DNA of 64,000 nt, from NCBI GenBank assembly GCA_015680685.1, contig MNCI01009594.1, forward strand, positions 500,143-564,142. The letters run 5' to 3'. Position numbers and translations under genes: made by a program. This document shows, one piece after another, positions 37,396 to 49,060 of this stretch (the first letter of the stretch is position 1; every line of letters starts with the position of its first letter). The notes below the pieces were generated by a model. That model ran no database searches. It had not been told where the DNA came from and saw nothing but the letters and a program-made list of their open reading frames with translations. Source of the stretch: Gnetum montanum (Eukaryota; Streptophyta; Gnetopsida; Gnetales; Gnetaceae).

Positions 37396-38200
37396 ATAAT
37401 TCGTACCGATTTCGCATCATCTAGATAGATATGATGTTATTGATCATATTATTTCACTCCTAAAATGAAAAATAACTTGCTGAAATTAAATAACTTAAAT
37501 AGGTAGATCAGTTGAAGAAGTGCTTAGAAACAAGTATGTGATCCGGTAGTTGCTGCTAATACGTTTATCTATTTTTTAGTTCTCATGAATTCCAACCAAG
37601 AGGCCTTTCAGTGAAGCCAGGCTCAGTATGCTTTTTTGCTTAACTGTCGACTGTCTTGGTTTTGTCTTGTTTGTCTCAAGCCAAAAAATGCAATACGGTA
37701 ACTGTTTCATCATGATAGCCAGGCGTTTGTCTTGTTTGTCTCAAGCCAAAAAATGCAATACGGTAACTGTTTCATCATGATAGCCAGGCCGACACACGAA
37801 GATATCACTTACATACATACATACACACAGCTTCAAACATTAGTCGTAGTTTCATTTCATGCATGGTCAACTTGAAATCTCGATTTGAAATAGCAATGAA
37901 GTTTATTAAGTGTCAACACACAACCGTTCAGCGCCGTGCCCTTTGATTTTGACTATTGACTTCATATGGTGAGGGCTTTGACCTTTCTTTAGATTAGATC
38001 TGCTGCGGTAGTTGTTTGAATGCGTTGCGGCTTTTAATAGCACGAATATTAAGCCAGGCACCCATATATGTATGTATGCATGCTATATGGTATGAATGGC
38101 CACGTATGCATGTATTACATGATTAACTTAGTCGATGACAGTGACACTGGCTCCGCTCCGCTGAACTTTCTTTGGAGCAGGGAAATTCAAAATAATAAAA
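37396..38200. other. CpG-retaining segment, possible non-autonomous hAT or host DNA
   Basis: Base use differs from the surroundings: about two dozen CpG dinucleotides by eye in ~800 bp, whereas neighbouring stretches have only a few. No open frame is supported. It contains a perfect 64-bp duplication, a CATA microsatellite (37812-37826) and a GTATGTATGCATGC run near 38070. A hAT-type end CTGGCTCCGCTCCGCTG sits at 38147-38163, with a weaker partner CAGTGAAGCCAGGCTCAG at 37609-37626. TTGAC words (W-box-like) occur near 37952, but no promoter can be claimed. Confidence 0.45.
37661..37789 (+). repeat. Perfect 64-bp tandem duplication
   Basis: Positions 37661-37724 and 37726-37789 are identical (start TTTGTCTTGTTTGTCTCAAG, end GATAGCCAGGC), with one extra G between them, giving a 65-bp period. 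Identity implies a recent origin, or an assembly or replication slip. Confidence 0.9.
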
Positions 38201-38609
38201 GGTATCTTGAATATTTTTTGAGGCATTTCTAAAATGGTAAAGAGTCGAAACATGCATTTTTTAAAAAGTAAAGCGATAAAAATAATTTTTTAAACACAAT
38301 GTCTTAAATTTTTTTTTAAAAGTCTTCTCTGGCTAAAAATTTAAACAATAATTTTTTAACATTAAATTTTAACCAAAATAAATTTAATAACAAATTACTA
38401 TAAATTATAATCCATTAAAATCAAAACAATTTTAAAAATAATTGCAAAACCTTAAAACTTAAAATGAGTTGATGACCATTTGAATTACCTGAAATTTTAA
38501 CATAGATACGTTTCGTAAGATTAAGTTATAAATTATCTTAAATACATTTAAATTAATAAGACTATTCACAACCGAAGGTTAAAAAATTAAAGTAAACTAT
38601 CATTTTCAA
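38201..38609. other. AT-rich sequence, no gene
   Basis: Rich in AAATTTTTTAAA and AATAATTTTTTAA words. Nothing coding is visible. It may be the 3' flank of the hAT relic. Confidence 0.4.
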
Positions 38610-39137
38610 ATAGTTAGCTACACCAAAGTTACTTTTGTCCATTGGATTTCCTGGTTAATACTTTAAATACATATGATTTCATTGCATGATTGAAATTAAA
38701 TCAAGTTAACATTATGTTGTAATAAAAGTAATTTATTATAAAAGTGAAGCTAAAATTTATTATTGTAATTAAAATATTACCTTTGCAAAAGTTATTTCTA
38801 CCAAATCGAACTTTCCTAAGTGTTGTTCAAACATCAAGAATCCTTCTTTCCTTAACATCTTGCCAAATAAACAACTACACTAAAATTACTTTTGTCTATT
38901 GCATTTCCTAGTTAATAATTTAAATTCATATGCTTTCCCTGCATGATTGAAACTAAATCAAGTTAACATTATGTTGTAATAAAATAAAAATAAAAATAAT
39001 TTATTATAAAAATTTAACTAAAATTTATTATTATAAATTAAATATTACCTATACAAAAGTTATATGTGCAAAATCAAACTTTCCTAAGTATTGTACAAAG
39101 ATCAAGAATCCTTCTTTCCTTAACATCTTTCCAAATA
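38610..39137 (+). repeat. Imperfect ~255-bp tandem duplication at the end of the hAT relic
   Basis: Two adjacent copies (about 38610-38868 and 38869-39137). Shared words are ACTTTTGTC(C/T)ATTG, ATTTCCT(G/A)GTTAATA, AATCAAGTTAACATTATG and AAGAATCCTTCTTTCCTTAA. Differences include small indels (an AAAATAAAAATAA insertion near 38990). The second copy ends inside the transposase coding sequence, so part of its C-terminus is repeated. Confidence 0.8.
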
Positions 39138-41388
39138 GAGAAAACTTTGTTGCAATCAACAACTAATATTTGACGACCATTCAAGGATATTTGCATTAAA
39201 TCATCAGGTATGTCAAAACTAAGGTTAGTTCTTTTAATATTCTTCATAAAATTTTTCTTTGAAAATCCTCTCTCACAATCTATTGTACTAGCAGGAATCA
39301 CTAATATACATTGCCACAACTTCTTCATATTTGGAATACATAATTCCCAATGTTCCTTATTTCAAAAAATCTTCCAAGCATCCTTCATAGAATAGCCATC
39401 ACAAGAGGAATTCATTACATCAACAAATCTAACAAGTTCTCTCTTACAAGATTTTGTATCAATGAATTCACTATCATCATTTGTTTCAAAATTATCAATC
39501 TAAAAATGAGTCAATATTCATTCTAAATAATGTCTTGATTTCTAAAATAAATCACTATTCTTTGAGGGATACTAACAAGGACTAAATAACTTTGTTGCAT
39601 TAAAAATGAAATATCTAGGAAATGGTCATTCAAACAGCTAATAATATTTAAAATATAACCTTCTATGAGCTCTTGACAACTTTGAAATATTCTTGAAATT
39701 AAACTTATGATAAATTTTTTCATAAAATCACACTTCTTAGTTGGAGTCTAATCATGTATTAAAGCATGTTTCTCAATAATTTCTTCACTCATTTCAATTT
39801 TAATAAACCCATCTAAAGTGTTTTGCAAAATCTTTGATAAGTATGTAGTATCTTCTACAAATGTTTCCTTGTGTAAGAAACATTTTTTTAATGTACCAAT
39901 TATTATTTCCTAGTACTCACTAATAATAGTCAAATCAAGACAATCCTATTGAAAACCCCCATTTAACTTGTTTAATTCAATTAAAACATCAGCTAACATA
40001 TGCACATAAAATTGAAATGAATATATTCGTATAGCCTTCTACAAATGAGATTTATGCTTCCACAATGATAGTAGTGTTGGCATAACTTTAACAAGTCTTA
40101 CAATGACTTGTCCTCTAGATAACCATCTAACAGAATGAATTTGTAAAATATCATGTCAAGCTACAGTACTTTTAGTAAATCATTTAACTCATTGGTTCTT
40201 TTGGATGAATTTTAGACCCATGCATATATTCCATTTGTCATTTTTTCAACATATACAAGTTTTGGAATTTTTTTGATGCATATGTTACTGCTAATGATTC
40301 TTCATGTGCAATGTAATGAATAGAAATGAGTTTTGTGCAATCTTTTCTTAAATGTGATACAAAACCCTTTTCTCTACCAATCATAGTAGATGCTCCATCA
40401 GTAGAAATTGCTATAAGTTTTTTCAAAGAAAGTTGACATTCTGATAGAACTTCTAGTACAACATTATATATTGTTTCTCCTTTTCCATCTAGTAATTTTA
40501 CTAAGCAAAAAAAAATCTGATTTTGGAAATCCTTTACCACTTTCTGTTAAATATGTGATGTAAATAATCAAATGCTACTCCAGTCCCCTATTTGTGCTTT
40601 CATCTATCATCAAAGAAAAATAAGAACTTTTTTGTATTTATGTTATCTAAATTTGTTCTAAATATTTTAAAATAGTTGAAAAGAAATCATTTGCAAATTT
40701 TCTATTTGTGTAAGAAAAATAATCTTGACACCTAGGCATTTTAAGAGTTTTTATATCCATTAAAAATTCACAAAGATATTCATACTTTAATATAGATAAA
40801 TCTTTTTGACATGTGAAGTATGTAGGCTTCATTTTAGTGATTATTCTTTCTTTATTAGCATATGCACAATCTATAATATGTTCACTAATTTGTTTCACTA
40901 CTTTATCATGTTGATCTTTTCATATTTTAACTATTCTCTGATGCACTTTTGAATACTTGTGGCATACAATAGCATTATGAAGCATTGTCTTACAACCAAT
41001 TCTTACATCCCATTTCCATTTCATATGATATTTTACACAAAGCAAACATTTCATAGCATCAACTCCATTATGTTGAGTAAGCATCAACTAAGAATTCTTA
41101 TCAACCCATTCTTGACAAAATTGTCCATTTTTTCTAAATTATAACTCTAAATTTTCATTGGATTCTGCATCTAAATTTTCATTCAATTAGCCATTAGAAA
41201 ATTTAAAACTATCTTCTGATTAAATTTCTATCTCTAATGAATCACCAAGAATTTCTTTCAATTATTTTTTTACTTGTTCATCATGTTCTACTTTTGAGCT
41301 TGAAGTTTCTTGCTTTTTAGAAGAATATGTCCAACCATATATATCATAAATTGTAACTTGTGAAGCTCTTTTATGAGCTATTTTGAAC
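39074..41388 (-). pseudogene. hAT-family transposase with TTF-type zinc finger
   Basis: Minus-strand relic of a cut-and-paste transposase. N-terminus near 41388, right after an intron-like acceptor (TTTTTTAG): KIAHKRASQVTIYDIYGW and a Ser/Glu-rich segment. A TTF-type finger region follows (FCQEWVDKNS, MKCLLCVKYHMKWKWD, about 40980-41130). 40647-40898 holds KQISEHIIDCAYANKERI. The catalytic core is MIDESTN near 40600 (first Asp), then 40238-40540 with GKGETIYNVVLEVLSE and ISTDGASTMIG (second Asp) and SIHYIAHE, where the family Cys is Tyr. The C-terminal dimerisation block at 39074-39328 has IPASTIDCERGFSKKNF (catalytic Glu) and LMQISLNG. Stops and shifts in the middle (39330-40230) break it. 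Paired terminal inverted repeats were not found. Confidence 0.82.
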
Positions 41389-42531
41389 CTAAAAAATATC
41401 ATAATAAAATATTTTTATAATAAGAACATGATAGAATAAAAATTATTAAATAATAATTTGCATTCTAAGTATGAAAAAATCCTCATTCATCTTAGCATGT
41501 TTCTTATTTTGTCACAATTCTTATCACATTCACGTTATAAAAAACTTAACAAGATTAATGATAGGTTTGAGACCCAATAATTTACAAATACACTCAAATA
41601 GGTTGATTAGAATAATTTCATGCAAATTAGGCATGCTTAGCCAACTCACCTATTTTAACTTAATGATGTTTCATCACAAGTAATTTCCCAATAATTTGTG
41701 CTAATTGAAATAACTTGTAACTTAATCTTAAATATTACTAATCAAGGTTCATTATATGATTGCACAAATATAATGTTACAGTTAAATTGTATGAATGTAT
41801 CTAGTAATAAAATACTAAAGTCCATATGAAATCTATGTAATTTGGTTTACCTTAGAGTAAATTCCAACATATGGAAACTTTGCCAAGAAAAAATTGCTAC
41901 TTAAGAAACTTACAAGGTTTGAAGATAGAGGATTCAAATATTGGTAGCCATATTTTAGAATGAATTTGCAATCTCATAGTTAGTGTATCTCAACTAAAAG
42001 AATCAACTACATGATGAAATCTCACATAGTATTAGAAAATTGATTCCTTAGCTATGCTTAGGTTTACATCAAAGAAATAGAAGTTCAAATTGCAATATTC
42101 CTATTAAAGGCTCAAGAATGAACATGGATAAATTTATACCTATAATCACATATGCAAGTATGATTTCTTAGGTAAAAATCAAATAGATTAAAATTTTAAG
42201 AGTAGTATTTTACTCTAACTTATTTGTGCATGTTCCTAATAATAAATGGTGTTTTAAAATAATATTAAAAAAAGCATTACATATCTAATGCAAACTAAAC
42301 TTTAAACTTCCAATATAAAGTTTAGAATTAATAGGCCATAAATTTAGCATTTTAACATCATGTTACAATGGTTTAACAAAAGTACATGTGAATATTTTCT
42401 AAAATAAAAATATGTATAACACTTCCTAGAATAAAGCATTTGTCCATATAAAAATAAAAAAAAATAACAAAAATCCACATGTAGATAGTAAAATACATAT
42501 TTAGATGTAGAAAGAAACTTGGATGTAGAAA
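41389..42531. other. AT-rich sequence upstream of the hAT relic
   Basis: Non-coding. By position it could be the 5' intron/leader of the transposase. No hAT terminal repeat or target duplication was recognised before the LTR element starts at 42537. Confidence 0.35.
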
Positions 42532-42536
42532 TTGGT

Positions 42537-43396
42537 TGATGAACAACGAAGTATCCCTACGTTCAACCATATGAATACGAGCATACATGCACAATCTAGT
42601 CAACCATATGAATACGAGCATACATGCACAATCTAGTCGAATTCCAAGGACTAAGTGCTTATGCGTCTTCACAGACCCAGATGGGTTAGTCAATCGTTGT
42701 CTTCCCAAGCTTACTTGTATAACACAATTGTATGGCTAAGTAAACTTGAGGTATATGAATTTTATATTTTTTCTTATGTTTTATGTCCTTGTGCTACAAA
42801 GGGAAAAGTAAACTAATTAAGTAACTAATTTAATTTAACTAATCGACTATGTTCTAACTAGTCCTAACACTAGCATCCGTTCCCACTTGCCATACACATC
42901 CTAAACCAATGTAGCACTACTGGGATTACCAAACACTAATCGTTACTAGGTTATCAAGTGTTCCACGCATGCTTGAAGTGGTCGTACTAAGTGTGCTTAC
43001 TTGGAGAATTAACAAGGTGAGGGAGAGAACATTAATTAACTAAGAAAAGCACTAATTAACTGTAAATAGCATAAAATAACCTATTCTGAATGCTACAAGG
43101 GTTATCACAAAGTTCATCTTTATTTTTGGCCACAAGGTGTGCTCAAGTACACAATGCTTGAATAAAGATCCATTCACTTTATGACTCCTATTATGAGCAC
43201 TCAGAAATGATTTTAACTCTAAGAAAGGAAAACTGCAAGAGTTCAGGTAAGGAACTAAAACTAACTATGCAAACCAAGCACACCCACCTCTTATTTATAG
43301 GCGATGAGGTGAGTCCCAACATCGGATGCCCAATCTCACTTGGTGAGCTCTGATATCGTGGATGTGATATCGTTGCCCCAATATTGTAGTTCATCA
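42537..43396 (-). repeat. 3' LTR of the 10-kb element
   Basis: 860 bp, homologous to 51704-52542. It carries a private perfect 37-bp tandem duplication (42564-42600 and 42601-42637, start CAACCATATGAATACGAGCA) missing from the 5' LTR. It lacks a short GATATT-containing segment that the 5' LTR has in U3. Its inner neighbour on the minus strand, CATGGGGATA, is the polypurine tract. Confidence 0.88.
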
Positions 43397-45419
43397 TATC
43401 CCCATGACTAAATGAAAATTCGTCCTTAGGTTCCTTACAAAATATTGAGAAGGTATGGGATTATTAACTGAATGACAACTGAAAATGACATGGAATGATA
43501 GACTCAAAGTGCCTGAGGAACGGATTAACAAATATATTATAGCATTGGTGTTCATGCCCATTGTGGTGAACACTGTGCATAGATGACATCTAGACCTTCA
43601 TTTGACAACTTAAAAAGAGAGAGAGAGAGAAAAGAAAATGAGGCACATTGTTGCTGATGTCATAACTATACACTCCATTGTTCATCCATAGCCACATGTC
43701 CAAACTTGTTCCTTGCATAAACACTTTAGCTTCAGTCCATCCTAAGTGCTCCCCTTCTATCCTAGTCCATTGTTTATGTGATCACCATCTATACACACAA
43801 GAAAGTCATGAATTAGCAAGGATAGATAAGATACAGTGTAGTTAATACCTTACCCCGATATGAAGTACCTTTGCTAGGTTGTGATATGGCATATACTGGG
43901 TCAGAGGTTTATGATTGATAACTACCCAAGGTGTAGGGGTAAGATAGGTATGGAATGGAAAAATTTGTGATAGGGCCCCCATGACTAATAGCGAATCTCC
44001 AGTAGCAATAAGATGGAAAAAATGAAGGAATAAGAAATATGAGAGAAATAACAACAGTGAAGCCAATAAAATAGATGTCATGGAATGGGATGAAACGAGA
44101 AATGTTGATTGCCAAGAATATTTAAGGGAAAGAACTTAACAATTGTACCATAAAGGAATGTCAGTGGGTCCTCCCCAAAGCAGGCTCATGCTTTTTATGC
44201 CCTGACAGATCCACAAACCAAAGAGTCCGTAGGCTCTAGGAATGATGTATGGAACAATGGTTAAGAACTTACCCACAAGAATTTACCAAAGATGAAAAAT
44301 TCCTCAACCAAGATATAGACTAATCATAAAACTGGCAATGAGGTGAAATATGGAAAGAAATATGGAAGGAGAGGAGAAAATGGAATGAAATCCCAAGAGC
44401 AAGGTCATGTAAAGTCTCTTGTGTATTATATGGTTACAGTGACTAATAGAATTCATTCCAAATCCAAATTCAAACAAACCACATTCAATGATCTCACATC
44501 AACACATTTGACCAACCTGTGCTCTTGAAGCAACAAGAATGCATTCATATAGTCACCACCATTCCAAGGCTAGAAAGATAAAAAAGTAGGAAGCGAGAAA
44601 GGGCCTTAGTTAGAGGGAACCTTCAAGCATGGGTAACATGTCTTTCCAGTGCCATAACCAATGTTTGTAGTCCATATTTTTTTATTATGTCTAAGAGGTG
44701 TGCTTTGAATTCTCACCAGTTTTTTTTATCGTGAAAACCACACCATGCAAAGACTTGTTTGATTCATTCAACTTTTGGATGTTTGGTCGTCAGTAGAATG
44801 GGAGAAAACCCATGAAAAGCATCCAAGTATCCATGAGAATAGCTAGCACAAGTGTGTTGAATCCCCTTGAAGTCATATCCTTTTCAACCATTGAGACCTT
44901 CCTTGGTTTGAAGAATACCTAACCACCAATTCATTAATAAGTTAATTTAGAAAAAGGGACAATATAGTTCCAAAGCCAAGGGAGACGACAAAGTTTAATG
45001 GATGAATGGACAACATGGAGTCATTGCTTAGTTTATCAAAAGAACCATATCTTAGTGTTAACATCAAAAGTCAAAGGTAAAAAAAAACATTAGCAATCAA
45101 CACCATTATAGTACAATCAACCCTCATGAGCACTTATTGTATGACAGGTGAAAGTAAATCAAACAAAGAAATAGTAAAAAATGTGAATGATGGTGTAAAA
45201 TAAAAATAAGTAAAATTGAAAAGATGTGTAAAACAAAAATGTGTAAAAAAATACAAAAAGAGCTGAGGGCTTAGAATGGTTACATTGGTGGCCATGTCTC
45301 CCATGACTGAGTTGGAAAGAGGAGATCCAAAATAACAAGTAGGGTTGTCCACCAACAAAGGTAGTATTGGTACTAGCTATTCTAGGCTCATGGAAAGGTT
45401 TGGTTTGTTGGATGTTGAC
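43397..45419 (-). other. 3' non-coding region and polypurine tract of the 10-kb element
   Basis: The polypurine tract is at 43397-43407 (minus strand CATGGGGATA). This tract and the adjoining TTCATTTAGT are conserved at 56260-56278. The rest is non-coding, with a GA microsatellite near 43617-43632 and repeated GTGTAAAA words at 45190-45250 following pol. No ORF3 motif was found. Confidence 0.6.
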
Positions 45420-46640
45420 CAACAATTTCTTATCCGGGATCTCAGGTTTGTAAATCATCATGGCCCCTAAAGGAAAAGTTTCATAAATAATATAAGGGCC
45501 TTTCCATAGCGTTTGAAATTTAGTTCATTGTGGCACCTGTATGGGATTCTAGTAGAGAACCTTATCTCCTAGTTGATGTTTAACTTTCCTAATCCTTAGG
45601 TCATGACATTGTTTGTTAAAGGCCTTGTGTAGTTTGTTAGATGACAGGGAGGCTAATCAATTTTCATCTAGCAAGTTAAGGTTCATCAACCATTCTTTCT
45701 ATGCTAGATTAAGGTTAAGGTTGAGATCACATGCCATAGATAGTGTACGATGCTCAACTTGAATAGGAAGCATTGGAAGTTTACCATACACTAACTCATA
45801 GGGAGAGTNTAACTTGAATAGGAAGCATTGGAAGTTTACCATACACTAACTCATAGGGAGAGTAGCCTATATGGAGTTTCCATGTGGAGGAGTATGCCCA
45901 AAGAGCATTATTCAGTTTGATGCTCTAGTATCACCTATATTTTCTAATAGTTCGTGTCAATATTTTCGTAATCTTCCTATTGATGACCTCAGCTTGACCA
46001 TTCACTTGAGGGTGATATGGTGTAGTCAGCTTATGTTCCACTCCTAAGCATTGCATTAACTTCCAAAAAGTCGCACCTGTAAAATGTGTACCATTATCTG
46101 AAATAAGTGCATGAGGCTTGCCAAACCTATTTACGATTTTTTGTTGAAAAAATCGTGTAGTGGTAGATGATGTCCAGTCCATAATAGTGGTTTCTTCTGT
46201 CCATTTTGTAAAATAGTGAACAACAATAATAATGTAGGATTTTCCATTGAACATTGGTGTAAAAGGCCCCATAAAATTAATTCCTCATATATCAAAAGGT
46301 TCTAAAGGTTGAATCCATTATTGTGGACCCTCCATTCTAGTAGTCATTCCCCCATCACGTTGGCAACGATCACAAGATTGGACAAAATGATGAGCATCCT
46401 GGAACAATGTAGGCCAATAATATCCTACAAGCAAGATTTTAATGGTTGTTTGTCTCCCTGCATAATGACCCCCACAAGGGCCCTCATGAGCATCTTGGAG
46501 AACTTGTGATTGATCTTCATCGGGAACACACCATCGAACCAAGCCATTAGGACATACCTTATAAAGGTACCCATTGATTTCCATGAAATATTTGGCTTAG
46601 TGTAGAAACTATTGTTTCTTTTTAACATCTAACTCTTTTG
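45420..46640 (-). pseudogene. Athila-like integrase of the 10-kb element
   Basis: N-terminal zinc-binding part at 46318-46584 (GYLYKVCPNGLVRWCVPDED, DAHEGPCGGHYAGR, VGYYWPTLFQDAHHF, SCDRCQRDGG) with the H2C2 residues present. Catalytic core at 45931-46272 (GPFTPMFNGKSYIIIVVHYF, ALISDNGTHFTGATF, LGVEHKLTTPYHPQ, QAEVINRKITKI). The first catalytic Asp is His (VVHYFTKW); the second Asp and the Glu are kept. The C-terminal part, to 45420, ends in YKPEIPDKKLLVNIQQTKPF. An N with a 53-bp duplicate interrupts it at 45756-45863. Confidence 0.85.
45756..45863. other. 53-bp duplication around an N: assembly join
   Basis: 45756-45808 and 45811-45863 are identical, separated by N at 45809 and T at 45810. 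An unknown base exactly between two identical copies suggests overlapping contig ends joined without merging, not biology. Confidence 0.85.
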
Positions 46641-46879
46641 GTGTTTCTTGTGTAAGGAGATATGTAAGAATGCTATTATACGAATCTATTTTCATGGTTA
46701 ATTAATTATTTACTACACCTGCAAAGAGGAATTCATCAGGAAATTGATCAAAAAGTAGATATTCATCCTCTTTGTTGTCCCATCTTAACTGAGATAAATG
46801 ATCAGCAACAACATTCTCGGTGCCTTTACGATCTGTCATCGTAAGATCGAACTCTTGTAAGATTATGAGCCATTATATG

Positions 46880-47500
46880 ATGCGAGAGCTCACCATTGGT
46901 TTATTTAGCAAGAACCAAATTGCACTATGGTTTGTGTGTACAAATACCTTATAGCCTAATACATAGTGCCAAAACTTATCTAGTGCAAACACCACAACCA
47001 TTAATTCCTTTTCCGTTGTGGTGTAGTTGAGTTGTGCACTAGCAATACTTTGACTTGCACAGTGAATGTAAAAGGGTCATTTTTGGTCATCTAATTATGT
47101 AAGTATGGCTCCTAGAGCATAGTTGGATGTGTCAGTCATTATGTGGAATGGTCAAGACCAGTCAGGAGCTTGTAGAATAGTTGTTTCTACAAGCTTCTAC
47201 TTCAAGGTTTGGAAAGCTAGTTTACATTTCTTGGTCCAATCAAAGGATATGTCCTCTTTTGTTAGTTTAACTAATAGTTTTGCAACCTTTGAAAAATTCT
47301 CAATGAATCTTCTATAATAGCCAGTGTGTCAAAGGAATGATCATATGTCTTTTACAATTTTAGGTTGGCGCATGATTTGTTAGATGAATTTAATCTTTTT
47401 AGGGTCTACCTCTATCCCTATTTGTAAAATCTTATGCCCAAATACTATGTCTGATTGGATCATAAAATGGCTTTTTGTGAGTTGAGCCTTAAATTGGTTT
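46880..47500 (-). pseudogene. RNase H domain of the 10-kb element
   Basis: Reading down: the connection region with RFIENFSKVAKLLVKL (about 47260-47320), then TDTSNYALGAIL near 47110, ASAQLNYTTTEKELMVVVFA and FWHYVLGYKVFVHTNHSAIW (about 46920-47050), and ADHLSQLRWD near 46800. The VHTDH motif reads VHTNH, so a catalytic Asp is lost. It matches 63800-64000. Confidence 0.8.
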
Positions 47501-48170
47501 CAACACATCATTTTAGTACTTACTCTAATCAGTCCAATGCTTAATCGAAGCCTGCTCCGTAGGTGGAGAAATCATCCACGAAGACCTCTACACCATTCTC
47601 TATTTGCTACTGAAAGATACTTAGAACCAAACATTGACACATTGCAGGGGCATTGCATAAGCTAAATGGTATCTGTCTGTATGCAAATGTCCCCCAAGGA
47701 CTTGTAAACATAGTCTTGGCTTGGTCTTCTGGTGCTATTTGAATTTGGTTGTATCCACTATACCTGTCCAAGAAACTATAGTAGTGATGCCCTACAATGG
47801 TGTCTAAGACTTGGTCGACGAATGGCAATGGAAAGTGGTCTTTGAATGTTGCCATGTTCAGTAGCCTAAAGTCTATACACACCATCCATTTACCTCCCTT
47901 TTTAGGCACAATGACTAAGGAACTAACCCATTTACTATCATCAATGGGGTAAATGAACCTGGCTTCTAGAAGTTGTTCAATTTCTTCTTGAACTACTTGC
48001 TTCAACTTTGGGTTTAGTCATCTTTGCAGTTGTCATCAAGGCTTCATGGAGGGGTCAACGTAAATTCTATGCTAACATATCCTAGGGTCTATTCTAGTTA
48101 ATTCAGAATATAACCAAGCAAAGACTTTCAACCATTTTTTTACCATTTCTAGCACTATCTCTTTTTGTTA
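47501..48170 (-). pseudogene. Athila-like reverse transcriptase of the 10-kb element
   Basis: Open block at 47607-48005: MKQVVQEEIEQLLEARFIYP, VPKKGGKWMVCIDFRLLNMA, HHYYSFLDRYSGYNQIQIAP and FAYRQIPFSLCNAPA. It continues as QIENGVEVFVDDFSTYG near 47540-47600. The FVDD active site is intact, the only complete and apparently functional-looking RT active site in this element's pol. Upstream (48010-48170) is the pre-RT segment. TAG/TGA codons elsewhere still kill the frame. It lacks the long insertion typical of angiosperm Athila RT after VPKKGG. Confidence 0.85.
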
Positions 48171-49060
48171 AGGAGAAATATTAGCATTAAAAATTACCAA
48201 TTTTCCATTTTTGAGAAATGTATACTCCATACCGATGGACAACAGTTTTAACTCAAGGGGCTTTTTCTTAAAGTTTTCAGGGATTTCTAGCTTTTTCCAA
48301 TTGATACTTTCAATGTCAAGACGTGGAAGTTGGTGATGGACTTGCTCTAATGTATCTATGATATCAATGTAAGTGCAAGTCAAACCCTCAGTTGGTTCCA
48401 TGCATATAGTTTAGTTGCTCTCTTGGTCAGTTGTCATCCATTGGGTGCCTTATTATCTTGTGGGTACTGCATATAGGCATCTTTGTATGTTGGTTACTTG
48501 TGCACACTAGTTTCATGTAGGCAATGTTAAACATTGTACAAACCAAGACTTCTACATGCAATTACACCCTATGTCACTATATGTGATGCATAGAACTTTC
48601 TTCTTCTTGATCTTTCCAAACATGTTTTCCTTTGATATTTCAGGGGAAAGATCATGTATTCCTAGGCATGCATCAGTTATACTCAACCATGCTCTTCCCA
48701 TTATGATTGGGAAGTCACCCTTTCCACTGTTAACTTGAATCACTAGGAAGTCGGCTAGATACAAACACCCACAAATAGTGGTGATGATGTCCTCCACTAG
48801 TCATAATGGGACAGTGATGGACTAGTGAGCTAACTCTAAACATATGTTACTCTTTTTCAATGGAGGTAGATTTCAGGCTTTATACATTTCTTGAGAGATT
48901 AAGCTGACACTAGAACTTGAATCTCAAAAATCTTTGCATGGTTAATTCCCAAAGATTTGTAGATATATAAGAGAGCTTCTCGGATTAGAAAATTTCCTAA
49001 GAAAGTGGCCAGCCTTAATCCAATCAGTGAAGGCATGAGTCAACATGACCGTATGTGTTG
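48171..49060 (-). pseudogene. Protease and protease-RT linker of the 10-kb element
   Basis: 48552-48797 contains MEDIITTICGCLYLADFL, GKGDFPIIMGRAWLS and LGIHDLSPEISKENMFGKI, the C-terminal half of the retropepsin-like domain. The DSG-containing part lies upstream near 48850-48920 and is partly degraded. The linker at 48168-48401 reads TEGLTCTYIDIIDTLEQVHH and KKPLELKLLSIGMEYTFLKN. It matches 62030-62640. Confidence 0.75.

Noticed and set aside
37420-38200. Organelle-derived insertion as the explanation for different base use
   Set aside because: No recognisable plastid or mitochondrial gene sequence is seen; the CpG content alone does not support it.
42373-42708. 111-codon minus-strand open frame
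   Set aside because: Straddles the LTR border and the private 37-bp duplication; the other LTR lacks it.
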